Below, in pieces: positions 27,545 to 35,233 of a stretch of DNA of 64,000 bases (positions are counted from its first letter, which is position 1; each line of letters begins with the position of its first letter). Both the position numbers and the translations under genes were made by a program. The stretch is from Archangium gephyra (lineage in GTDB: Bacteria; Myxococcota; Myxococcia; Myxococcales; Myxococcaceae). The notes beneath the pieces were generated by a model. It was given only the letters and a program-made list of their open reading frames with translations. It was not told the DNA's origin and did not search any database. The stretch is from contig NZ_CP011509.1 of assembly GCF_001027285.1 (NCBI RefSeq), forward strand, positions 1 to 64,000, in the 5' to 3' direction.

Positions 27545-28765
27545 ATGAGCCTGCTGGACCACTTCGACTTCTTCCACCCCGAGGTCCACAACAACCCCTA
27601 CCCCTACTTCGCCGAGCTGCGCGAGAAGGCGCCCCTCTTCTGGACGAAGAGCCTGCAGGCCCATGTCCTCAGCCGCTACGAGGACGTGGCGTACGTCCTG
27701 AAGAACCCCGCCCTGTTCTCCTCGGTGGACATCCGCGTCAACGGCATGCGGCCCCAGGATCGCAACGAGCTCGGTGAGCTCAGCTCGGTGACCAACCTCG
27801 TCAACTCGGATCCCCCCATCCACACGCGGCTGCGCGGCCTGGTGAGCCGCGCCTTCCTGCCCAAGCGCATCTCCGAGATGGAGCCCCGCGTGCGCGAGCT
27901 GTCGCGCGGGCTCGTCGCGGAGATGACCGCCCAGGGCGAGTTCGACTTCATGGACGGGCTGGCCTCGCCCCTGCCCGTCACCATCATCGCGGAGATGCTC
28001 GGCATCGAGATCTCCCGGCGCCGCGACTTCAAGCGCTGGAGCGACTCGCTCATGTCCGCCACCGCCGAGTCCCTGCGCACCGGGAAGATGTCGGAGGAGG
28101 CCACCCGCAGTGCCGGCGAGATGTTCGCCTACATGAAGGAGATCGCCGAGAAGCGCCGCCTCGAGCCCAAGGGCGACCTCATCTCCCTGCTCGTCCAGAG
28201 CAGCGAGGGCGTGGAGGCCCTGAGCCCCGCGGAGGTGAACTCCTTCGCCGTGCTGCTGCTCATCGCCGGCAACGAGACGACGACCAACCTGCTCGGCAAT
28301 AGCCTGCTCGCGCTCATCCGCCACCCGGAGCAGTACGAGTGGCTGCGCAACAACCCCTCGCGCGAGGCCTGCGCCGCCGTGGCCGAGGAGACGCTGCGCT
28401 ACGACTCGCCGGTGGTGGGGCTGATGCGCCGGGCCACGCAGGACGTGGAGCTGGGCGGCGGGAAGGTGCCCGCGGAGTCCACGGTGATGGTGCTGGTGGC
28501 GTCCGCCAACCATGACCCGCGCAAGTTCCCCAACCCCGAGCGTTTCGATCCACAGCGAGACACCAACGGCACGCTCTCCTTCGGCCACGGCATCCACTTC
28601 TGCCTGGGCGCCCCGCTGACGCGGCTGGAGGCCCCGGTGGCGCTCCAGGAGCTGATGGAGCGCGCCCCGCGGCTGGGCTTCGCCTCCCGCCAGCCCGAGC
28701 GCATCGACTACGGCAGCTCGTTCTTCCTGCGCGGGCCCCGCTCGCTCTGGCTGCGCAAGAGCTGA
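27545..28765 (+). CDS. Cytochrome P450 (class I, soluble), first of a pair
   Basis: 406 residues, full length for soluble bacterial P450s. The I-helix oxygen-activation motif is LLIAGNETTTNLLGN, with Asn in place of the usual Gly/Ala-His-Glu context. The K-helix ExxR is in EETLRYDSPV, and the heme-binding loop is FGHGIHFCLGAPLTR with the proximal Cys. The start has AAAGGAG at the right spacing. It needs a ferredoxin and reductase from elsewhere in the genome. With the second P450 and TetR it forms a small oxidation cluster without a scaffold-forming enzyme, so its substrate may be a terpene, fatty acid or xenobiotic. Confidence 0.9.
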   Translation: MSLLDHFDFFHPEVHNNPYPYFAELREKAPLFWTKSLQAHVLSRYEDVAYVLKNPALFSSVDIRVNGMRPQDRNELGELSSVTNLVNSDPPIHTRLRGLVSRAFLPKRISEMEPRVRELSRGLVAEMTAQGEFDFMDGLASPLPVTIIAEMLGIEISRRRDFKRWSDSLMSATAESLRTGKMSEEATRSAGEMFAYMKEIAEKRRLEPKGDLISLLVQSSEGVEALSPAEVNSFAVLLLIAGNETTTNLLGNSLLALIRHPEQYEWLRNNPSREACAAVAEETLRYDSPVVGLMRRATQDVELGGGKVPAESTVMVLVASANHDPRKFPNPERFDPQRDTNGTLSFGHGIHFCLGAPLTRLEAPVALQELMERAPRLGFASRQPERIDYGSSFFLRGPRSLWLRKS

Positions 28766-28792
28766 CGAATCCACCCCCCGGAGAACACACCG

Positions 28793-30043
28793 ATGACCCC
28801 TGAAATCAACCTCAAGACCCGGGAGCTCCGGGCCAATCCGTACCCCACCTATGCCCGCTTGCGGAAGGAGTCACCGGTCGTTCTCTACAAACACCCCATC
28901 TTCGGGAAGACCTACTACCTCACGCGCTACAACGACATCGTGAGCTCCTTCACGGATCCACGGCTCGCCAACGACCGCCGCAACGTGTTGGAGGGCAAGA
29001 AGGATCCCATGGACCGCTGGTGGGTGCCCAAGCTGTTCCGGATCCTCCAGAACAACATGCTCGCCAAGGACGTGCCGGATCACCGCCGCCTGCGGGACCT
29101 GGTGCACAAGGGCTTCACCCCCCGGCGGGTCGAGGAGATGAAGCAGGCGGTGGAGAGAATCGTCAGTGAGCTGCTCGACGCGGCCGAGAAGAAGCCGGCC
29201 GTCGACCTGCTCGCCGACTTCGCGCTCCCCCTGCCGCTGACGGTCATCTCGGAGATGATGGGCGTTCCCGAGGAGGATCGGCTGACGTTCCACCGGCAGA
29301 TGGGCGGCCTGCTGGACAACCTCACCACCCCCGCGGGGTTCCTGCTCCAGACGCCCAACGCCTTCAACATGATGCGCTTCTTCCGCAAGCTCATCCGCCT
29401 GCGCCAGACCGAGCCCCGGGATGACCTGCTCACGGCGCTCGTGCAGGCGGAGGAGCAGGGAGACCGTCTCAACGAGGACGAGCTCATCTCCATGATCTTC
29501 CTGCTGCTACTCGCGGGGCACGAGACCACGGTCAATCTGATTGGCAATGGGACGCTGGCGCTGCTGCAACACCCGGAGCAGCTCCAGAAGCTGCGCGAGC
29601 ATCCCGAGCTGATCGGCTCCGCGGTCGAGGAGCTGCTGCGCTACGGCAACCCCGTGGACCAGCCCTCGCCCCGCTACGCGCGGGAGGAGATCCAGCTGGA
29701 GGGGCACGTGATTCCGAAGGGCGCCACGGTGATGTGCCTGCTGGCCTCGGCGAACCGGGATGAATCGGTGTTCGAGAACGCGGACACGCTCGACATCACC
29801 CGCAAGCCCAACCGCCACGTGGCCTTTGGCATGGGCGTGCACTACTGCCTGGGGGCGCCCCTGGCGCGGCTGGAGGGAACCATCGCGCTCCAGCACCTGG
29901 TGCGGCGCTTCCCGGACATGAAGCTCGCCGTGCCCGCGGAGCAGCTGCGCTGGCGCGGCTCCATCGGGCTGCGGGGACTCAAGGCCCTGCCGCTGCTCCT
30001 GTCGCCGTCCGGAGCCCCGGCCGCCATGCGCGAGGCCGCCTAG
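28793..30043 (+). CDS. Cytochrome P450, second of a pair
   Basis: 416 residues. It has the I-helix LLLAGHETTVNLIGNG (canonical AGHETT), the K-helix EELLRYGNPVDQPSPR and the heme loop FGMGVHYCLGAPLARLE. It follows the first P450 by 28 bases with GGAGAAC before its ATG, so the two are an operon. The two proteins share the overall layout but differ in the substrate-recognition regions and in the I-helix residue (His here, Asn in the first), so they probably carry out two different steps. The T-arm-like hairpin just after it could end the transcript. Confidence 0.9.
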   Translation: MTPEINLKTRELRANPYPTYARLRKESPVVLYKHPIFGKTYYLTRYNDIVSSFTDPRLANDRRNVLEGKKDPMDRWWVPKLFRILQNNMLAKDVPDHRRLRDLVHKGFTPRRVEEMKQAVERIVSELLDAAEKKPAVDLLADFALPLPLTVISEMMGVPEEDRLTFHRQMGGLLDNLTTPAGFLLQTPNAFNMMRFFRKLIRLRQTEPRDDLLTALVQAEEQGDRLNEDELISMIFLLLLAGHETTVNLIGNGTLALLQHPEQLQKLREHPELIGSAVEELLRYGNPVDQPSPRYAREEIQLEGHVIPKGATVMCLLASANRDESVFENADTLDITRKPNRHVAFGMGVHYCLGAPLARLEGTIALQHLVRRFPDMKLAVPAEQLRWRGSIGLRGLKALPLLLSPSGAPAAMREAA

Positions 30044-30066
30044 CCGCGTTCCCACCCTGGATGGCG

Positions 30067-30109
30067 GAGCGGCGGGTTCGATTCCCGCCGCTCTGAGCCG
30101 AGCCTGCTC
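30067..30109. repeat. T-arm-like hairpin and shared 26-bp repeat (copy A)
   Basis: A perfect 10-bp stem (GAGCGGCGGG / CCCGCCGCTC) closes a 7-base loop TTCGATT that fits the tRNA T-loop pattern TTCRANY. The 26 bases 30084-30109 recur exactly at 45099-45124. No complete tRNA can be folded here. It also lies 24 bases after the second P450 and may terminate it. Confidence 0.6.
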
Positions 30110-30127
30110 ATGTTATGAGGCCCGGCC

Positions 30128-30838
30128 ATGGGTGACTGGAACACACTTCATGTCTTCGATGACAGGCGCTTCCATGAGGAAACGGTGCCCATGCTGCGGG
30201 GGAAGAAAGCGGGCCTCGAGGAGCACTTCTCGCGGTTCCTGGAGACCTGCGTCGTACCCGGTCACCGCGACTTCGATTTTGAAGAAGTCCTTCTGCTCTT
30301 CCGTCAATTCAACGCTGATTTCACCCGTCACCCTGAGTATGAGGCACTTGTTGCTCAGGAGGGGGAAACGCAATTCGTACGCATCCACCCACGGGAATTC
30401 TACATCCGGAGATTCTTCGAGTTCGTCGTGTTTGCTGAATGCGCGAGCTTCTTTCCCCACTTCCAGATGGGAAAGACCCTCTTCACAGGGGCGGTGGACG
30501 TGAAACAGGGGGACACCGCCGTGACAGGCCTTCTGGATCATCTCGCGTATGGCTATCCAAACAACCCATGGATGTGGGATGGAGATGGCATTCGAGCGTG
30601 GGTGAGTGCCCAGGATGCCAAGGTGATGCACGACTCGGGCAGCATCGTGCCCCAAGAGGAGGAGTACGCGCAGTACGTGGAAGAGTTCCAGCGGTTCCTG
30701 GGCGTTGTCACCCAGAACAATCTGGGACTGCTCTCCGCTGTCAATCTCAGCGCTGACCGATACGAGAAAAGCGCGCCCCCTCTCCAGAATGAGAAACTCT
30801 GGAAGGGGGTAGAGCTGAAGTACTTGATCTGGCCATAG
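30128..30838 (+). CDS. Orphan hypothetical protein
   Basis: 236 residues, no signal peptide, not recognised. It is rich in aromatic and acidic residues (MGDWNTLHVFDDRRFHEETV, FAECASFFPHFQMGKTLF and LAYGYPNNPWMWDGDGIRAW). It ends LLSAVNLSADRYEKSAPPLQ. Its GC content is visibly lower than the flanking P450 and Sel1 genes. It begins 18 bases after the copy-A repeat. Size, composition and isolation recall single immunity-type genes, but no motif supports that. Confidence 0.6.
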   Translation: MGDWNTLHVFDDRRFHEETVPMLRGKKAGLEEHFSRFLETCVVPGHRDFDFEEVLLLFRQFNADFTRHPEYEALVAQEGETQFVRIHPREFYIRRFFEFVVFAECASFFPHFQMGKTLFTGAVDVKQGDTAVTGLLDHLAYGYPNNPWMWDGDGIRAWVSAQDAKVMHDSGSIVPQEEEYAQYVEEFQRFLGVVTQNNLGLLSAVNLSADRYEKSAPPLQNEKLWKGVELKYLIWP

Positions 30839-30901
30839 CTGACACCCTTCCTGGGGGTGCGGCAGCGCGGCCCCAAGCTCCCGCCCGCCACGCTCCCGCG
30901 G

Positions 30902-32364
30902 CTACTGGGGCAGCTCGGCGGCCCGGGCCTTCAGCTCGGCGGCCCGGGCCTTGTCCTGGGACACCCCGAGCCCCTTTTCGTACAAGCCGGCGAGGGCGGC
31001 GCAGCCCTGGGCCATTCCGCCCTCACAGGCCTTCTCGTACAGCGCCGCGGCCCTCCCCTCGTCCCGCGCGACTCCCTTGCCCTTGACGTAGTTCATGCCG
31101 AGGTTGAAACAGCCCTTGGGTGCCCCACCCTCGCACGCCTTCTCGTACAGCGCGTTGGCCCGCCTCTCGTCCTTCACGACTCCACGGCCCTGCGAGTAGG
31201 ACACGCCGCCGTTGACACAACCCCGGGCCAGGCCCCCCCGCACGCCTTCTCGAACAGCGCCGCGGCCCGCCCCTCGTCCCGCGCGACTCCCCGGCCGTGC
31301 TCGTAGTTCATGCCGAGGTTGAAACAACCCTCGGGCGCGCCGCCCTCGCACGCCTTCTCGTACAGCGCGTTGGCCCGCGCCTCGTCCCGCGCGACTCCTC
31401 GGCCCTTCTCGTAGTACACGCCGAGGTTGTAACAACCCTCGGCCATTCCGCCCTCGCACGCCTTCTTGAACAGCGCCGCTTCCCGCCCCTCGTCCCGCGC
31501 GGCTCCAAGACCCTGCGCGGAGGACACGCCGAGGTTGTAACAACCCTGGGCCATTCCGCCCTCGCACGCCTTCTCGTACAGCGCGTTGGCCCGCCCCTCG
31601 TCCCGCGCGACTCCCCGGCCCTCCTCGAACGCCACTCCGAGGTTGAAACAGCCCGGGAGATCTCCGCCCTTGCACGCCGTCGCGAACAGCACCGCGGCCC
31701 GTCCCTCGTCCCGCGCGACTCCACGGCCCTGCGAGTAGAACACGCCGAGGTTGTGACAACCCTGGGCGATGCCGCCCTCGCACGTCTTCGCGTACAGCGC
31801 CGCGGCCCGTCCCTCGTCCCGCGCGACTCCACGGCCCTGCTCGTAGACGATGCCGAGGTTGTGACAACCCTGGGCGATGCCGCCCTCGCACGCCTTCTCG
31901 TACAGCGCCGCGGCCCGGCCCTCGTCCCGCGCGACTCCACTGCCTTGCGCATGGAGCACGCCGACGTTGAAGCAACCCTGGGCGATGCCGCCCTCACAGG
32001 CCTTCTCGAGCAGCGCCGCGGCCCGTCCCTCGTCCCGCGCGACTTCCACGCCCTCGTAGTACCTCATACCGAGGCTGTAGCACCCCAGGGCCGCTCCGCC
32101 CTCGCACCCCTTCTCGTACAGCGCGCTGGCCCGGCCCTCGTCCCGCATGACTCCCACGCCGGCGGCGTAGCGACGGGCGAGCTCCACGCACGGCTCCGCC
32201 GCGCCGCCCTCACACGCCACCATGAGGCGCTCCACCGGCGACAGCTCCGGCGTGTCCTGGGAGGACGGGGCCGCCTGCCGCCCCGTGGCACAGGCCCCCA
32301 GCACCCCGAGCAGAACACACAGCCCCACGCTTCGCCGCGCCATGCTTCCACGCACTTCGGACAT
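30902..32364 (-). CDS. Sel1-repeat (TPR-like) lipoprotein, one frameshift
   Basis: The start at 32364 (GAGGGGGG upstream) opens a lipoprotein signal with lipobox LGVLGAC. About twelve 36-residue Sel1 repeats follow, consensus DEGRAAALYEKACEGG then QGCxNLGVxYxxGRGVAR. They form an alpha-solenoid that usually scaffolds protein contacts in the periplasm or outer membrane. The frame breaks in repeat 10, in the C run at 31233-31239: the minus strand reads TGC then seven G, where CEGGLARGCVNGG needs one A inside the run. The remaining repeats (ACEGGAPKGCFNLGMNYVKG and so on) continue intact to the stop at 30902. An error or a recent mutation are both possible. It is divergent from the beta-barrel gene. 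Confidence 0.8.
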
Positions 32365-32532
32365 GTCATCCCCCCTCTGAATGGACAGGAGACAAACCCT
32401 ATCATCCGGCGGACGGCGGTGGACACTGCTTCTCCCCACGTCAGGCCCGCCCCGTGTCGCCGGGGTGCACCGTCCATTGTTGCGGGCAGACCGGAACAAG
32501 GGATGATGGCCGGACAACGCGGAAAGGAAGAC

Positions 32533-33207
32533 ATGCGCGGCCTGAGACGAGCACTTGTAGGGATAGGCCTGGTGGCGAGCCCTGCCCTGGGAGCACAGCC
32601 CCAGGGAGCCAAGGCCCAGCCTCGCCCGCTGAGCACCGTGCTGTCGGTGGATGCCGTGAGCCTGGTGCGCAGCACCTTGCAGCTCGAGGGAGAGCGGGTC
32701 CTGACGGACAAGCTCAGCGTCCAGCTGGGAGTCAGCCTCTCGCTGTCCGCCAGCCGGGTGGGCCGGGAGGTGCCCATCGCCGGTGCCGGAGGCTTCGTCA
32801 CCCGGCGCGTCGAGCAGGGCAACACCACGGGCACCGTGTCCCTGTCGCCGGGCGCCCGCTACTTCCTGTGGGGCAGCGCTCCCGAGGGGCTGTGGGCTGG
32901 CCTGCAGCTCGGGGCGGGCGTGGGCCGCAGCTTGTTCGACAGCCGGTCGGATGGCGTGGCGGAGCCGTCCCGCATCACGAGCCTGCTCACCCTGGGCGGT
33001 GACGCCCTGGTGGGCTACTCGCTGCTGCTCACCCGGGGCTTCATGCTCCAGGCCGCCGTGGGGCTGGGGGCCGCGTATACGACCTACGAGGAGTCGTCGA
33101 CCCTCTCGATAGGGCCGGACAACCAGCCCACCCAGGGTCCTCCCTCACGCACGCACCGCTGGGACTTCGGCCCCACCACCCGGCTCGCGCTCGGCTGGGC
33201 CTTCTGA
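32533..33207 (+). CDS. Outer-membrane beta-barrel protein (DUF3575/OprF-like)
   Basis: 224 residues. The start at 32533 follows GGAAAGGAAG, with a signal peptide (LRRALVGIGLVASPALGAQP). The mature part is alternating beta strands, such as LSVDAVSLVRSTLQLEGERV, LSVQLGVSLSLSASRVG, GLQLGAGVGRSLFD and MLQAAVGLGAAYTTYEES. It ends in an aromatic residue (TTRLALGWAF), the C-terminal signature for BAM-dependent assembly. It is a small 8-stranded barrel by length. No pore residue or ligand is evident. It is divergent from the Sel1 lipoprotein. Confidence 0.75.
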   Translation: MRGLRRALVGIGLVASPALGAQPQGAKAQPRPLSTVLSVDAVSLVRSTLQLEGERVLTDKLSVQLGVSLSLSASRVGREVPIAGAGGFVTRRVEQGNTTGTVSLSPGARYFLWGSAPEGLWAGLQLGAGVGRSLFDSRSDGVAEPSRITSLLTLGGDALVGYSLLLTRGFMLQAAVGLGAAYTTYEESSTLSIGPDNQPTQGPPSRTHRWDFGPTTRLALGWAF

Positions 33208-33240
33208 AGTCCGAGCGGCGTGCACGGCCTCGAGTCCCGG

Positions 33241-34020
33241 CTACGGCACCGGGCACGCGGGGCTGGCGCTGGGGCAGGTGCCGCAGCCGGTGCCCTCGCA
33301 GTACTGACACGCGTCCCGCACGGCCGGATCGCTGGGTGCCGACTGGTCGTGCACCACCTGCACCTGGCAGGCCGCCGAGGCCCGGTTCCCACTCGGATCC
33401 GTGACCGTGAAGTGCACCGTGTACACACGCCCGTTGCCGCGCCCCTGCCGCTCCGAGCGCAGCCGCGCCGCCGACCCGCCCCCCAGCTCGATGTCCCGGC
33501 ACGTGTGGCCATCGCCCACGGCGTCATCCACCAGCGAGTCATCCTCCACTTCGTCCGACTCGGCCCTGGAGATGACCCCCACCGCGTCCACGTCCAGGGG
33601 ACCGTGACACCTGTCCACCACGCTCTCCACGCAATGGCTGAGCTTGAAGTCCAGCATCTCATGGTTGGGAGCCCACAGGCTCACCGGCTCCGGCTTGACG
33701 GTGATGATGGGGGCGAGGGTGTCCACCACGCACACCTGATGCGCGCAGCTCGCGTCCTGGCCAATGGAGTCGCTCGCCGAGCACGTGCCCGTATTGCACC
33801 CCAGCGGGAAGACGCTGCCCGAGGGCGGCTGGCACGACACGCTGTAGCCTGGCACTCCGCCCGTGACCGAGGGAGAGAAGCTCGCCACCGCGCCTCCGTT
33901 CTCGCACTCCAGCGTCTGCGAAGCCGGGCAGTCGATGTAAAGCGGCGGTGGGGGATCTCCCGCGCAGTCCGGTGGGCTGACGGCGACGGCCAGGACTCCC
34001 AACATCACGAATGCTTTCAT
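33241..34020 (-). CDS. Secreted Cys-rich protein with HYR/Ig-like fold
   Basis: 259 residues. The start at 34020 gives a signal (MKAFVMLGVLAVAVSPPDCA). The body resembles HYR/Ig-like modules of surface proteins: LYIDCPASQTLECENGGAVA, VTGGVPGYSVSCQPPSGSVF, and a C-terminal VYTVHFTVTDPSGNRASAAC. About fourteen cysteines suggest disulfides. It ends CEGTGCGTCPSASPACPVP, a Cys-Pro tail. Likely exported and cell-surface or extracellular; ligand unknown. Confidence 0.7.
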   Translation of the reverse strand: MKAFVMLGVLAVAVSPPDCAGDPPPPLYIDCPASQTLECENGGAVASFSPSVTGGVPGYSVSCQPPSGSVFPLGCNTGTCSASDSIGQDASCAHQVCVVDTLAPIITVKPEPVSLWAPNHEMLDFKLSHCVESVVDRCHGPLDVDAVGVISRAESDEVEDDSLVDDAVGDGHTCRDIELGGGSAARLRSERQGRGNGRVYTVHFTVTDPSGNRASAACQVQVVHDQSAPSDPAVRDACQYCEGTGCGTCPSASPACPVP

Positions 34021-34081
34021 CTGTGAGTGCCTCCCTGTTCCTCGAAGCGTAGACCAGAAGCGGGCTTCGAGGGTGGACAAC

Positions 34082-34657
34082 TCAGGCGCGTCCAGGGCGG
34101 AACATGGGCGTCAGGGGCGGAACGTCCCGCACCTCGATGACGGCGGCCACCTTGAACCCGTGGCGCTCGTAGAAGGGGATCAGCGTCGGATTGGACGCCT
34201 CGAGATAGGCGGGAGCACCCTCCGCGTCGATGCGCGCCAGCGTATGCCGCAGGAGCGCCGAGCCGACGCCGCGTCCCTGAAAGCGGGGGTCGACACCCAG
34301 AGCCAACAGGTACCAGTGCGGCTGCGCGGGATGGTGGCGCTGCATCTCGACCCGAAGCTCGCCCGCGATGGCCTCGTCCTCTTCCGTGCCCGGCATGTCG
34401 AGCGCCGCCATCCGCGCCGGATCCGCATGGACGCCGGGCGGCAGCCACATCGCCACGCCCTCGAAGCGTTCCGTGGCGGACACGCCGCGGTGCTCGAAGC
34501 CGCGCTCGCCCTGGGCGAACACCACCTGCGGCCACCAGCGAAGATAGTCGCTCGCGCCTGGCCACCAGTAGCGGGTGACAGGATCGGTCGCGAACGCCAG
34601 CGTCAGCGTGTCCAGGACGGCGGCCTGGTCCGAGGCCTCGATCGTGCGGATCTCCAC
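34082..34657 (-). CDS. GNAT family N-acetyltransferase
   Basis: 191 residues from a GTG start. The fold opens MEIRTIEASDQAAVLDTLTL. The acetyl-CoA loop is RFQGRGVGSALL after WYLLALGVDP, followed by APAYLEASNPTLIPFYERHG. The body also contains RFEGVAMWLPPGV, found in small-molecule acetyltransferases. The acceptor is unknown. It is convergent with nothing; the neighbours are a secreted protein and a small lipoprotein. Confidence 0.85.
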   Translation of the reverse strand: MEIRTIEASDQAAVLDTLTLAFATDPVTRYWWPGASDYLRWWPQVVFAQGERGFEHRGVSATERFEGVAMWLPPGVHADPARMAALDMPGTEEDEAIAGELRVEMQRHHPAQPHWYLLALGVDPRFQGRGVGSALLRHTLARIDAEGAPAYLEASNPTLIPFYERHGFKVAAVIEVRDVPPLTPMFRPGRA

Positions 34658-34900
34658 GGGAGCTCTCCAGTCCGTTGCGGCGCCAGCCTAGAACAAGCCG
34701 GGCGGCCGCTGGACCGGAAAGCGGTGGCGTATAGGCGGGAGAGAAGCCATGCGGCGCTGGAGATTCGGGGAGACAGGCTCACGGCCCTGTACCCCGAGGG
34801 CCGCGTGCCCCTGCCACCGGTGCAGCGGCGGCACGCGTTTGCAGTAGTGATGGCTCCAGAGTCGTGAGAGCCTTGCGACGCTTCACAACTTGGAGGGCAC

Positions 34901-35179
34901 ATGCGAGGAATCATCAGAGTCGTGTTGTCTGCGTGCTTGCTGGCGGGCTGTGGTGGTGTCGAAGCAGACATGGAGGCCGCGCCGCTCGGTACCGAGCAGC
35001 CGGGTACCCATGAGACAGGCGAGGTCAGTGCCGCGGTGTTGCTCTACTGCCACGAATTGGATGGCAGCGCCTGCCCATCGGCTGGAGCCAGCCCGCGGAC
35101 GTGCAAGGTCGGGGATGTCGGTCACGCCACGTGCTACTGCGACGGGGGCGAGACCTCGTATTGGCGTTGTTACTACTGA
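34901..35179 (+). CDS. Small Cys-rich lipoprotein
   Basis: 92 residues. The start has TTGGAGGG upstream. Signal and lipobox VVLSACLLAGCGG put the lipid on the Cys at about 17. The C-terminal half has six cysteines in a compact region (LLYCHELDGSACPSAG, TCKVGDVGHATCYCDGG, WRCYY), which could form a disulfide knot. It carries no known motif. It stands alone between a GNAT gene and the ABC/M1 operon end. Confidence 0.65.
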   Translation: MRGIIRVVLSACLLAGCGGVEADMEAAPLGTEQPGTHETGEVSAAVLLYCHELDGSACPSAGASPRTCKVGDVGHATCYCDGGETSYWRCYY

Positions 35180-35233
35180 GCACCCCGCCCTGAGCTCAGC
35201 GGAAGCAAGCGAGCCGGCCGCCGGCCCAGCGGC

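Noticed and set aside
25802-28774. A 990-residue open frame on the minus strand across the amidase, tetR and first P450
   Set aside because: It runs antisense through genes with clear motifs and changes character at each one; no domain is recognisable.
30067-30109. A tRNA gene at the T-loop-like hairpins (also 45060 and 50441)
   Set aside because: No D-arm, anticodon arm or 5' acceptor strand can be folded at any of the three sites; only the T-arm-like stem exists.
30902-32364. CRISPR-like periodic repeat
   Set aside because: The 108-bp period is the 36-residue Sel1 repeat of a coding gene, with no spacers.
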